Assembly: GCA_017510705.1 (NCBI GenBank)
Contig: JAFWMO010000003.1
Location: 20,354 to 84,353, forward strand
Length of the DNA: 64,000 nt
Origin: Candidatus Saccharimonadota bacterium
GTDB lineage: Bacteria > Patescibacteriota > Saccharimonadia > Saccharimonadales > Saccharimonadaceae
Reading direction: 5' to 3'
The notes beneath the pieces were generated by a model. The model made no database searches, was not told the DNA's origin, and worked only from the letters and a program-made list of their open reading frames with translations. Below, one piece after another: positions 9,094 to 16,346 of the stretch; the stretch's first letter is position 1, and each line of letters opens with the position of its first letter. The translations under genes were made by a program, and so were the position numbers.

Positions 9094-9128
9094 AAAAAAG
9101 AAGCCCGGGTTAAAACCCAACCCAGGCC
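9094..9128 (-). terminator. Rho-independent terminator of the small membrane ORF
   Basis: On the minus strand GCCTGGGTT pairs with AACCCGGGC (one T-G wobble) and a run of T follows. It lies just after the stop of the 33-residue ORF. Confidence 0.75.
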
Positions 9129-9139
9129 ATAATAATTTT

Positions 9140-9241
9140 TTATTCTTCTTCGGCGTTTTGCCAGATTATTCCGGCCACGACGACAAGTGCCAGAAGGCAC
9201 AAAGGAAGAATATATACGAATAGCAATATCGTCTCTGTCAT
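9140..9241 (-). CDS. 33-residue single-pass membrane micropeptide
   Basis: The ORF encodes an almost pure membrane helix starting MTETILLF and ending in WQNAEEE. It has every expected signal: promoter TTGACA-17-TATAAT, a ribosome binding site AAAGGAGGTGATAAA directly before the ATG, and its own terminator. The length fits one membrane crossing with an acidic tail. The function is unknown. Small toxins of type I systems look similar, but no antisense RNA is evident. Confidence 0.75.
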   Translation of the reverse strand: MTETILLFVYILPLCLLALVVVAGIIWQNAEEE

Positions 9242-9276
9242 TTTATCACCTCCTTTAAAATGCAGATTATAACTAC

Positions 9277-9305
9277 ATTATATCACGGTTTTGCTTTTTT
9301 GTCAA
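9277..9305 (-). promoter_or_regulatory. Consensus promoter TTGACA-17-TATAAT
   Basis: A perfect -35 (9300-9305) and a perfect -10 (9277-9282, minus strand) are separated by 17 bp, upstream of the 33-residue ORF. It is divergent from the extended -10 (TGGTATAAT, 9330-9338) of the gene at 9386. Confidence 0.85.
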
Positions 9306-9385
9306 TTTTATCCCTATTGTACAGATTTGTGGTATAATACTCTGGTAACCTGTTGGTAGCACTTTTATAGAGGGGAGGTCACAAT

Positions 9386-9787
9386 ATGATTGCTGTTGGT
9401 GAAAAGAAAAACGACAGGAGCAAGATACTTGAAGGAATCACAGAAAAGAGAATTATTCAGCAGACTCTCGACGAGACAATTCGCGAAGAAGAGAAGATCT
9501 TGAAGAAGCTAGAAAAAGACGCTTTTAAGATAAAGCTCCTTCCTTGTACTTTCTATCTTCCGGCATACGACATAGTGATTTGGAAAGGCGAAAAGTACAA
9601 GCATTACGACATGGATTTGTCTAAGTATTACGGAGAGTACCTGGCGCTCGGCAACAATATTGTCCAAATAACAGAGGACGTTAGAGACAGAATCCAACTT
9701 CTCTTAACTGAGAACAAGGGGCTTGAAGACTGGGCAGTCCTGGGAATATTACTAATCCGTACGTATGATTCGCAAAACGAAGATTAA
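9386..9787 (+). CDS. Hypothetical protein
   Basis: A 133-residue soluble protein. The first half is a charged helix with coiled-coil character (E-E-E-K-I-L-K-K-L-E-K), and the second half is a small mixed fold with aromatic pairs (KHYDMDLSKYYGEY). The start has GGGGAGG upstream, the promoter is an extended -10, and a strong terminator follows, so this is a single-gene unit. No family is recognised. Confidence 0.65.
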   Translation: MIAVGEKKNDRSKILEGITEKRIIQQTLDETIREEEKILKKLEKDAFKIKLLPCTFYLPAYDIVIWKGEKYKHYDMDLSKYYGEYLALGNNIVQITEDVRDRIQLLLTENKGLEDWAVLGILLIRTYDSQNED

Positions 9788-9806
9788 TCATTATTGACCA
9801 AAATTA

Positions 9807-9834
9807 AAACGCCACTTTAGCAGTGGCGTTTTTC
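9807..9834 (+). terminator. Rho-independent terminator
   Basis: AACGCCACT and AGTGGCGTT form a 9-bp stem with a five-base loop, followed by T residues. It lies about 20 bp after the gene at 9386. Confidence 0.85.
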
Positions 9835-9864
9835 ATATTCAAGAAAATGTGTTATAATATTTTT

Positions 9865-11004
9865 ATGATTTATTTGGACTATGCAGCGGCAACTCCGATG
9901 AGCGAGAAGGCCATAAATGCAATGAAGCCGTATCTTGCGGAGGATTTTTTTAACCCATCTGCGCCGTATCTTGCTGCAAAAAAAGTCCGCGAAGCTTATG
10001 AAGACGCCAAGAATCAAATCGCTCACGTAATTGGTGCTAAAGGCAATGATATCATCATGACCGCAGGGGCAACCGAGGCAAATAACCTTGCTCTTTCTGG
10101 TGCTTCTCACATCCTATATCTTATTACCGAACATGATTCCGTGCGTAACATTGCCCGCGCCCACGGCGGTGAAGAGATAGCCGTTGATAAAAATGGAATT
10201 ATTGATTTAAAAGACTTTGCCAGTAAACTAACTGATGACGTAGATATGGTATCTGTGTCTCTGGCAAACAATGAGCTTGGCACGATTCAGCCGATTGTGG
10301 AGATTTCGGAGATTATTAAAAAGGCACGTTTGTCTCGTCTGGAACGGGGAATCAAGACGCCGCTTTATCTTCATTCTGATGCTTCGCAGGCTTTGAACCT
10401 AGTAAATATTAGCGTGGCCAGGATGGGGATTGATCTACTTACAATTAATGCTGCAAAAGTTTATGGACCAAAGGGCGTGGGTGCTTTATACGTAGCTCAC
10501 GGTGTAAAACTTCATCCTCTTACGCTTGGTGGCGGGCAGGAAAATGGTCTTCGCTCTGGTACTGAAAATGTAGCTGGCGCCGTGGCTTTTGCCGAAGCAA
10601 TTGCTGATGCGCACGAACATATTAATGGGAATCGCAAAAAATACGAGAAATTGTCTGAGATTATGAGGCGTGAGCTGCTGGATTGCTTTGTGGAACCCGT
10701 ATTTCTAGGCAGCCGCAAGAAGCAACTCGCAAATTTTGTGCCGGTTTGTTTCCCGGGGATTGACGCGGAGAGAATTATTTTTAAACTAGAAGAGCAAGAG
10801 ATTTATCTATCTACCGGTGCGGCTTGCGCAGCATCGAAGGGCGAAAAATCCCATGTGCTTAAGGCGATTGGGCTTTCTGATAAAGAAATTAATGGGTCGC
10901 TGAGAATTTCGCTCGGTGAAGGAAATAACGAAGAACAAGTAGTTACCGCAGCCAAAGCGATTTGCAAGGTAGTTGGTGAAGAATATGCGAGGATCAATGG
11001 GTAA
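9865..11004 (+). CDS. iscS: Cysteine desulfurase (NifS/IscS family)
   Basis: A PLP-dependent class V aminotransferase of about 379 residues that removes sulfur from cysteine. The PLP lysine is K198 in N-A-A-K-V-Y-G-P-K-G, the cofactor site H-S-D-A-S-Q is at 170-175, and the persulfide cysteine lies in L-S-T-G-A-A-C-A near residue 316. It overlaps mnmA by 8 bp, so its main job is probably to feed sulfur to MnmA for tRNA thiolation, as for YrvO in Bacillus. The start at 9865 lies six bases after TATAAT (9853-9858), predicting a leaderless mRNA. No iscU or sufBCD genes are nearby. Confidence 0.92.
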   Translation: MIYLDYAAATPMSEKAINAMKPYLAEDFFNPSAPYLAAKKVREAYEDAKNQIAHVIGAKGNDIIMTAGATEANNLALSGASHILYLITEHDSVRNIARAHGGEEIAVDKNGIIDLKDFASKLTDDVDMVSVSLANNELGTIQPIVEISEIIKKARLSRLERGIKTPLYLHSDASQALNLVNISVARMGIDLLTINAAKVYGPKGVGALYVAHGVKLHPLTLGGGQENGLRSGTENVAGAVAFAEAIADAHEHINGNRKKYEKLSEIMRRELLDCFVEPVFLGSRKKQLANFVPVCFPGIDAERIIFKLEEQEIYLSTGAACAASKGEKSHVLKAIGLSDKEINGSLRISLGEGNNEEQVVTAAKAICKVVGEEYARING

Positions 11005-12169
11005 GACTGTATATGTAGGGATGTCTGGCGGAGTTGATTCGTCTGTATCGGCATTGCTTTTGAAAGAGCAGGGGTACAACGTGGTGGGCGTATATATGAA
11101 AAACTGGTCGCGCGACTTGCCCGGTATGAAATGCCCATGGGCGGAAGATCTTGCCGATGCTAAGCGCGTGGCAGTAAAACTTGGGATCGATTTTAAGGTT
11201 TTTGATTTTGAAAAAGAATACCATGATAAGGTAGTGAATTATATGCTGGCCGAGTTTAAAGCTGGACGTACGCCGAATCCGGATATTATGTGCAACCAAG
11301 AGATCAAGTTTAAGCTTTTCTATGAAGTATCTATGGAGCAGGGCGCCGATTTTATCGCTACTGGACACTATGCAAGGGTAAAGGATGGGAAACTTCTGCG
11401 CGCGGCTGACGAGAATAAGGACCAGACGTATTTCTTATATAGGATTTCGGAAGAAGCTCTTTCTCATACGCTTTTTCCGATTGGCGATATGTTAAAGCCC
11501 GATGTTAAAAAGCTCGCGGCAGAAAAAGGACTCCATAACGCCTATCGCAAAGAGTCTATGGGCGTATGTTTTGTGGGCGACGTGGGGATGGATGATTTTC
11601 TTAAGGAATATTTTCCGGTGACGCCCGGAGATATTATTGATGCTGAAACCGGAGAAAAACTTGGAGTACATGAAGGCGCAGTGTTTTATACAATCGGCCA
11701 GCGTCATGGACTAAATATCGGTGGCGGCTTGCCATATTATGTAGTTTCAAAAGATATGGATAAGAATATTGTTTTTGTATCCAAGAATTTGAACAACAAA
11801 GAGATTTGGACGAGGGAATTAAAACTGACAGACGTTGTACTACGGACCAATATTTCCGAACTCGGGGTATTTCGGAGCGCGGCAGCGCGTTCACCCCTTG
11901 GGACGTGCGAGCGAAGCGAGGATTTAGCGCCAGCCGCCCATGGCAGACTGCCCCTTGGGACGCAGACAGCCCGAAGGGCTGATGGGCCAGCTGGACGCGA
12001 CCCCGAGTTGGAAGTATTGGTCCGCTTACGCCATCGTGCACCTTTAATTCCCGCATCATTTGATGGTGAGATTCTCAGATTTGAAAACGAGATTAAGCGC
12101 CCAGCCAGTGGGCAATCCGCCGTGTTGTATGATGGCGAAATTTGCCTAGGTGGTGGGATTATTGAATAG
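10997..12169 (+). CDS. mnmA: tRNA 2-thiouridine synthase MnmA with an in-frame palindromic insert
   Basis: An ATP pyrophosphatase enzyme that thiolates U34 of tRNA-Lys, -Glu and -Gln. The PP-loop SGGVDSS is at residues 10-16; catalytic cysteines lie in D-I-M-C-N and G-V-C-F-V-G; the C-terminal barrel ends in G-E-I-C-L-G-G-G-I-I. I chose ATG 10997 because the protein then begins MGKTVYVGMSGG; an ATG at 10985 is possible. Between the central domain and the final R-L-R-H-R-A-P-L segment, about 55 residues come from a palindromic element (11843-12024) lying in the opposite orientation to the copies in tatD, obg, trmD and uvrC, yet still open. Confidence 0.9.
   Translation: MGKTVYVGMSGGVDSSVSALLLKEQGYNVVGVYMKNWSRDLPGMKCPWAEDLADAKRVAVKLGIDFKVFDFEKEYHDKVVNYMLAEFKAGRTPNPDIMCNQEIKFKLFYEVSMEQGADFIATGHYARVKDGKLLRAADENKDQTYFLYRISEEALSHTLFPIGDMLKPDVKKLAAEKGLHNAYRKESMGVCFVGDVGMDDFLKEYFPVTPGDIIDAETGEKLGVHEGAVFYTIGQRHGLNIGGGLPYYVVSKDMDKNIVFVSKNLNNKEIWTRELKLTDVVLRTNISELGVFRSAAARSPLGTCERSEDLAPAAHGRLPLGTQTARRADGPAGRDPELEVLVRLRHRAPLIPASFDGEILRFENEIKRPASGQSAVLYDGEICLGGGIIE
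11843..12024 (-). repeat. In-frame palindromic element, copy B (long form, in mnmA)
   Basis: About 182 bp, inverted relative to its host gene. Its ends CGGACCAATATTTCC (left) and GGAAGTATTGGTCCG (right) are complementary apart from one G-T pair, continue into AACTCGGGGT / ACCCCGAGTT, and together give a stem of about 25 bp. Internal hairpins CAGCCC-TTC-GGGCTG and GCGTCCCAAGGGGC are present. It is the long form, like the obg copy. Confidence 0.85.
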
Positions 12170-13067
12170 TACTCTTCACTTTTTCTATTAGCGCCGAGCA
12201 CACTTCTTTGTCACCAATTAGCGTGATAGAGAAGGTCTTGTGTCCAATTTTATTAATGCTAGCACCGCAATGGTATATTTTGGAGTCGTCGAGGATAAAA
12301 TACCTGTCATGAAAAGTATTATTACGCACGACTTTCAGATTATTATATTGCGCATTATACTTTTTTACATCTTGTTTCGTGAGCGTATTACTAGCGACAA
12401 TAGTGACAGCTATATCTAATTTTTTTATGATGTCCAATGTGGTTTTGTCTGCATATGCGTCTATAATAATTAATCTTTCTTTTGCTTCACTAAAAATGTC
12501 CTGTATTTTGGAATAGGCATCATAAATTTGCCCATCAAAATAGATTTCTGTATTTTTGCGCTTTTCTTCAAATTTTTGGAATGAAGCTTCTAATAGTTTT
12601 ATTTTATCGTGATCTTCTAAAACCATATTATTGATATATTTTTGTTCTAGTAGGGTGCTAGAAATATACTTTCGCATAGCCACGAAGGCATCCATTATCT
12701 CTATACTCACTTGCGCCGCAATGTTGGTTTTTAAAATTGTAGCCAGCATGGCTACTCCTTGCTCCGTAAAGACTCTTGGGTTCTTATATCTGCCGCCCCG
12801 AGTTTCAATTCTTTGGTCAAAATTTTTGACCAAAAAATCTTTGCTCTCGGTTTCGTCTAAAACCCAGGAAAATCTATCAGGAAACTTTTCTGGGTTGTTC
12901 TTTACCGCCTGATTTATCTCTTTTGTGCCGTTCTTGCATTTATATAATTTTGCCAAATCAGAATCTAGCATTACCTGGTTGCCCCTTATTTCGTAGATTA
13001 GATTTGTTATTTTTTGATTATTGTCTGGTGATTCTGGCTGAGCCACCAAAAAGTTTTTGCTATTCAT
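12159..13067 (-). CDS. ORF6N-domain protein with phospholipase D-like C-terminal part
   Basis: A 302-residue protein. Residues of about 20-120 match the ORF6N domain found in phage and mobile-element regulators (IRGNQVMLDSDLAKLY, then KNPRVFTEQGVAMLA). The C-terminal third contains H-D-R-Y-F-I-L-D-D followed by Y-H-C-G-A-S-I-N, resembling one HKD-like half-site of phospholipase D nucleases. Such fusions are common in gut and oral bacteria, usually as stand-alone accessory genes. It overlaps the mnmA end by 11 bp. DNA binding is suggested by the family; catalytic activity is uncertain. Confidence 0.8.
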   Translation of the reverse strand: MNSKNFLVAQPESPDNNQKITNLIYEIRGNQVMLDSDLAKLYKCKNGTKEINQAVKNNPEKFPDRFSWVLDETESKDFLVKNFDQRIETRGGRYKNPRVFTEQGVAMLATILKTNIAAQVSIEIMDAFVAMRKYISSTLLEQKYINNMVLEDHDKIKLLEASFQKFEEKRKNTEIYFDGQIYDAYSKIQDIFSEAKERLIIIDAYADKTTLDIIKKLDIAVTIVASNTLTKQDVKKYNAQYNNLKVVRNNTFHDRYFILDDSKIYHCGASINKIGHKTFSITLIGDKEVCSALIEKVKSTIQ

Positions 13068-13136
13068 AGCAATTCTCCTAGATTATTTTTTTCAAAGCTA
13101 GGCTATACTGGAGTTAGTATAGCACAAAACGTGACA

Positions 13137-13170
13137 ATAAAAAACGCCCCTTGTCCTTGAGGCGTTTTGA
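13137..13170 (-). terminator. Rho-independent terminator
   Basis: AAAACGCC and GGCGTTTT form an 8-bp stem with a 12-base loop. On the minus strand a T-rich tail follows, downstream of the Lys/Cys-rich gene. Confidence 0.7.
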
Positions 13171-13179
13171 AAAACTAAA

Positions 13180-13374
13180 TTATGCCATCATCATGGCGGC
13201 GTTGGCGCAAAGAAGGATGCCGGCTACAAGCCCCATTGCAGTAATTACATATACGTGGTATTTTTCTGCTTTGGTGATCTGTTTTTTGCAGCAAGTCTTC
13301 TTGCAGGCTTTTGCCTTAGTGGTAGTACATTTTTTTGCGGTTTTTGTCGCAGTTTTCTTTTTTGCTTGTGCCAT
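13180..13374 (-). CDS. Small lysine/cysteine-rich protein with a C-terminal membrane helix
   Basis: The protein has 64 residues when started at the ATG at 13374 (MAQAKKKTATKTAKK). The first half is a histone-H1-like stretch of K, T and A interrupted by six cysteines (KKC, KACKKTCCKKQ). The second half is one membrane helix (VITAMGLVAGILLCANAAM). An in-frame ATG at 13431 lies inside the promoter region and is less likely. It has a promoter (TTGACA, 18-bp spacer, TACAAT, 13403-13432), an AGGAAC ribosome site and its own terminator. The basic tail could bind nucleic acid or acidic envelope polymer; this is inference. Confidence 0.65.
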   Translation of the reverse strand: MAQAKKKTATKTAKKCTTTKAKACKKTCCKKQITKAEKYHVYVITAMGLVAGILLCANAAMMMA

Positions 13375-13402
13375 TTTTTTGTTCCTATTTATACTTATGC
13401 TT

Positions 13403-13432
13403 ATTGTATTATTATTTTTAATTTTTGTCAAG
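13403..13432 (-). promoter_or_regulatory. Promoter TTGACA-18-TACAAT
   Basis: The -35 is at 13427-13432 and the -10 at 13403-13408 on the minus strand, with an 18-bp A/T-rich spacer. It drives the small Lys/Cys-rich gene. Confidence 0.6.
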
Positions 13433-13456
13433 AAAAATGCCCCGCAAAGCGGGGCG
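13432..13456 (-). terminator. Rho-independent terminator
   Basis: GCCCCGC-AAA-GCGGGGC forms a 7-bp G+C stem, with a T-tract on the minus strand side, downstream of the gene at 13483-13842. Confidence 0.8.
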
Positions 13457-13482
13457 TTTGTGAGTTTGGTTTTATTTTGAGG

Positions 13483-13842
13483 TTATTTTTTTAACGGCTT
13501 AACCTCGTCCGCCGTTTTGCCATCGCCCCATTTAAGAGACAATATATCAAAGATATATCTTTCTAGATATTGCTCTAATTTGGGGTTTCTGCCAATGTTT
13601 TCTGTTAGAAAACGACCTATCACCTTTATTAACATTGCGTAAGCAATGTCTGAGGAATCAGATAGTAATTCCTCAAATTCAATGTGCGTTCTTAATGCTG
13701 ATGCACATCTTTCTGCTTCCTTTAAAAACTTAAGGGTGATTTGGTCATCTTCTCCCGGATGAGCCACATTCCATTCTAGAATTGCCTTAACGAAACTACT
13801 CGGCAAATCTGGAAGCTCTCGAATTAATTCTTCTTCTGTCAT
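13483..13842 (-). CDS. Hypothetical helical protein
   Basis: A 119-residue, mostly helical, acidic soluble protein. I recognise no family. It has a promoter TTGCAA-17-TATAAT upstream, a leader containing the hairpin TAGCGT-GTAGA-ACGCTA, and a strong ribosome site (AAGGGAGGG before the ATG). It belongs to the group of short accessory genes with long leaders. The promoter lies back to back with that of alaS. Confidence 0.65.
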   Translation of the reverse strand: MTEEELIRELPDLPSSFVKAILEWNVAHPGEDDQITLKFLKEAERCASALRTHIEFEELLSDSSDIAYAMLIKVIGRFLTENIGRNPKLEQYLERYIFDILSLKWGDGKTADEVKPLKK

Positions 13843-13944
13843 TTTTTATCCCTCCCTTCTAGACAGAAAAATTAGCGTTCTACACGCTACTTCTTATTAT
13901 ACCACACTTTGGCGAATTTTGCAAGATATGATATAATTTTCTCT

Positions 13945-15816
13945 ATGAATGCAAACGAAATTAGACAAAAATTCTTAGCTTTTCAAGAGAAAAAAGGCCA
14001 TAAAATTATCCCGCCGGCCCCGCTCGTGCTAGAAAACGACCCAACTACACTTTTTACTGGTGCTGGAATGCAGCCACTTTTGCCGTTTCTTCTCGGTGAA
14101 AACCACCCAGATGGCACTAGGCTTGCCGATTCGCAGCCATGTCTACGTTTGCAAGATATTGAGGATGTGGGCGATCCGCGTCACACTACCGTGTTTGAGA
14201 TGATGGGAAACTGGAGCCTTGGAGATTATTTCAAAGAGGAGCAGATTCGTAATTTCTTTGAATTCTTGACCGCGGAAGTTGGTCTAGACCCAGCCAAAAT
14301 TTACGTAACTTGTTTTATTGGCAATGAAAAATACGGCATCCCAAAAGATATTGAAGCGGCCGAGATTTGGCAAAAAGTATTTAAAGAGGCCGGAATTGAG
14401 GCAAAAATTGCTGAAATCGGCACCGCGGAAGAAGGCGATAGGCGCGGCATTAAACCAGGTGAACACATTTTCTTCTACGACGACCACGAAAACTGGTGGA
14501 GCCGTGGTGGCGGATGTGATTCTACTCCGATTGGCGATCCTTGCGGCCCGGATTCCGAAGTTTTTTATGATTTTGGTGAAGACAAGCAGGACATTGAAAA
14601 ATATGGCTTGGCTCATCCAGCCTCAGATGGCGCTAGATTTATGGAGATTGGGAACCAAGTGTTTATGCAGTACCGTCGTGCCGAGGACGGTTCGTTTGTA
14701 GAGCTCGAGAAGAAAAATGTAGACTTTGGTGGAGGTCTGGAAAGAATCTCTGCGGCCGCGATTAATTCGTTTGATGTGTTTAGGATTTCACTTCTTAAGC
14801 CGATTATTGATAAACTAGAGGAGATTTCTGGAAAATCTTACGATAATAATACCGATGAAATGCGCGTGATTGCAGACCATATTCGTGGCGCATATTTGCT
14901 CGGTGCGCAAGGTCTCACGCCATCCAACAAGGCCCATGGCTATGCAATGAGAAGGCTACTTCGCCGTGCGATTTTGCGTGCACTAGACCTTGGAATCTCA
15001 TCTAATTTCCTTGCCGAAATCGTGCCGGTCGTAGCTGAGAATTACGCAGATTTGCCGGATTCTATTCTTACTCACCGTGGAGATGCGCTTAGCGTAATGC
15101 TAAAGGAAGAAAATGCGTTTCGCCAGACTTTGAATAAAGGCCTGAAGGAATTGCATAAGATGGGCACATCTCTCTCTGGTCAGGATTTGTTTAAGCTCCA
15201 GGATACGTATGGTTTTCCATTTGAGCTCTCCGTGGAGGAATGTTTCCGTGAAGGAATTAAACTGTCCGAGAACTACCGCGAAGAATTTGAGGCGGCATTA
15301 AAAGAGCAGCGCGAGCGCTCGCAGACTGCATCCAAGGGCATGTTTAAGGGTGGCCTAGAAGATCATGGCGAGCAAACCGTAAAATATCATACTGCCACAC
15401 ATTTGCTACTAGCGGCTCTTCAGAAATTAGTTTCTCCAGACATCGTGCAAAAAGGCTCCAATATCACTGCCGATAGAATGCGTTTTGACTTTAATCTTGA
15501 CCACAAGATGACGCCAGAAGAATTATCTGCCGTAGAAAATCAGGTGAACGAATGGATTAAAGCAGACTTGCCAGTTTCGTTTGCGGAGTATGACAAGGCC
15601 TATGCGCGCGACACCCTGAAAGCCCACGGGCAATTCTGGGAAAAATATCCTGATATTCTTAAAGTCTATACTATTGGCGCAGAGGATGCTCCGGTTTCTC
15701 GCGAAGTTTGTGGTGGCCCACACGTAGAGCATACTGGCATGATTGGTTCGTTTAGGATCAAAAAAGAGGAAGCTTCTGCAGCTGGGATCCGTCGCATCAA
15801 AGCGATAGTTGAATAG
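13945..15816 (+). CDS. alaS: Alanyl-tRNA synthetase, minimal form
   Basis: At about 623 residues this is far shorter than the usual 850-880. The class II catalytic domain and tRNA-recognition helices are complete up to about residue 460. The family beta-barrel that normally precedes the editing domain is missing: the sequence goes directly to the editing domain H-T-A-T-H-L-L and C-G-G-P-H-V zinc motifs, present with QKGSNITADRMRFDF between them. The protein ends right after the editing domain, lacking DHHA1/C-Ala. The start at 13945 lies seven bases after TATAAT, so leaderless. It charges tRNA-Ala; the missing C-terminal domain suggests it is monomeric or uses other tRNA contacts. Confidence 0.93.
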   Translation: MNANEIRQKFLAFQEKKGHKIIPPAPLVLENDPTTLFTGAGMQPLLPFLLGENHPDGTRLADSQPCLRLQDIEDVGDPRHTTVFEMMGNWSLGDYFKEEQIRNFFEFLTAEVGLDPAKIYVTCFIGNEKYGIPKDIEAAEIWQKVFKEAGIEAKIAEIGTAEEGDRRGIKPGEHIFFYDDHENWWSRGGGCDSTPIGDPCGPDSEVFYDFGEDKQDIEKYGLAHPASDGARFMEIGNQVFMQYRRAEDGSFVELEKKNVDFGGGLERISAAAINSFDVFRISLLKPIIDKLEEISGKSYDNNTDEMRVIADHIRGAYLLGAQGLTPSNKAHGYAMRRLLRRAILRALDLGISSNFLAEIVPVVAENYADLPDSILTHRGDALSVMLKEENAFRQTLNKGLKELHKMGTSLSGQDLFKLQDTYGFPFELSVEECFREGIKLSENYREEFEAALKEQRERSQTASKGMFKGGLEDHGEQTVKYHTATHLLLAALQKLVSPDIVQKGSNITADRMRFDFNLDHKMTPEELSAVENQVNEWIKADLPVSFAEYDKAYARDTLKAHGQFWEKYPDILKVYTIGAEDAPVSREVCGGPHVEHTGMIGSFRIKKEEASAAGIRRIKAIVE

Positions 15817-15872
15817 TTTTGCTTTTTGTGTTATAATAGCAGTAGTTGGTCTATTGAGAGGGGGTGCATAGA

Positions 15873-16013
15873 ATGGATATTAAAAAATTGACGGATAAAT
15901 ACGATAGAGCGATAGCAAGTGCTAACGTTGCTGACGCCGTCTTCTTCGTGGTATTACATATCGAATTATTTTTTATAATAATTGCTCTTTTTATAGATAA
16001 TCTAATAATTTAG
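15873..16013 (+). CDS. 46-residue membrane micropeptide
   Basis: A small ORF beginning MDIKKLTDKYDRAIAS with a hydrophobic C-terminal half (F-F-V-V-L then I-I-I-A-L-F-I) that would span the membrane once. GAGGGGG lies about 12 bases before the ATG, TATAAT is at about 15830-15835, and a terminator follows at once. The complete set of signals makes it credible despite its size. The function is unknown. Confidence 0.6.
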   Translation: MDIKKLTDKYDRAIASANVADAVFFVVLHIELFFIIIALFIDNLII

Positions 16014-16019
16014 ACCAGC

Positions 16020-16047
16020 GGGCCAGGCATAAGCTTGGCTTTTTCTT
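16020..16047 (+). terminator. Rho-independent terminator
   Basis: GGCCAGGC-ATAA-GCTTGGC forms a stem with one G-T pair, followed by TTTTTC, directly after the 46-residue ORF. Confidence 0.7.
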
Positions 16048-16051
16048 GTCT

Positions 16052-16300
16052 ATGTTCTCAAAATATCCTTATCCCAATACCGAAGATAAAGGTTTTGTCT
16101 ATAGCCCACTATTCTTCGTCCGCGGAGGCCGCATCAACAATAGCACTTTGGGCTACGCAGGTTACTATGGCGGCTATTGGTCTAGCACCGTGCAGTCCGA
16201 TACCGGCGCCCGTTACTTGCGTTTCCTTAGTGGTGGTTCCGATCCGCAGTATAACAGCAACCGGCTCACCGGATTTCCTCTCCGCTGCGTAGCCCGCTAG
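16052..16300 (+). pseudogene. Detached variable-region cassette (C-type-lectin-like, FISUMP-type C-terminus)
   Basis: The frame starts MFSKYPYPNTEDKG, continues SPLFFVRGG and GYWSSTVQS, and ends GFPLRC. This is the last third of a secreted lectin-fold protein of the type diversified by retroelements. There is no signal peptide, ribosome site or promoter, and it starts immediately after a terminator, so it is probably a silent fragment rather than an expressed protein. Two further copies of the same block lie at 62605-62847 and 63403-63629. Its codons differ from theirs nearly always at the first two bases only. The closing residues VAR* differ from the other tails. Confidence 0.6.
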
Positions 16301-16346
16301 TTAGCATCCCCAGTTTTTCTACCTATCTTTTCCCGCGGCTCCCTAG

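Noticed and set aside
12159..13067. Prophage or plasmid around the ORF6N-domain gene
   Set aside because: ORF6N domains are typical of phages, but no integrase, terminase, capsid or other phage genes lie nearby.
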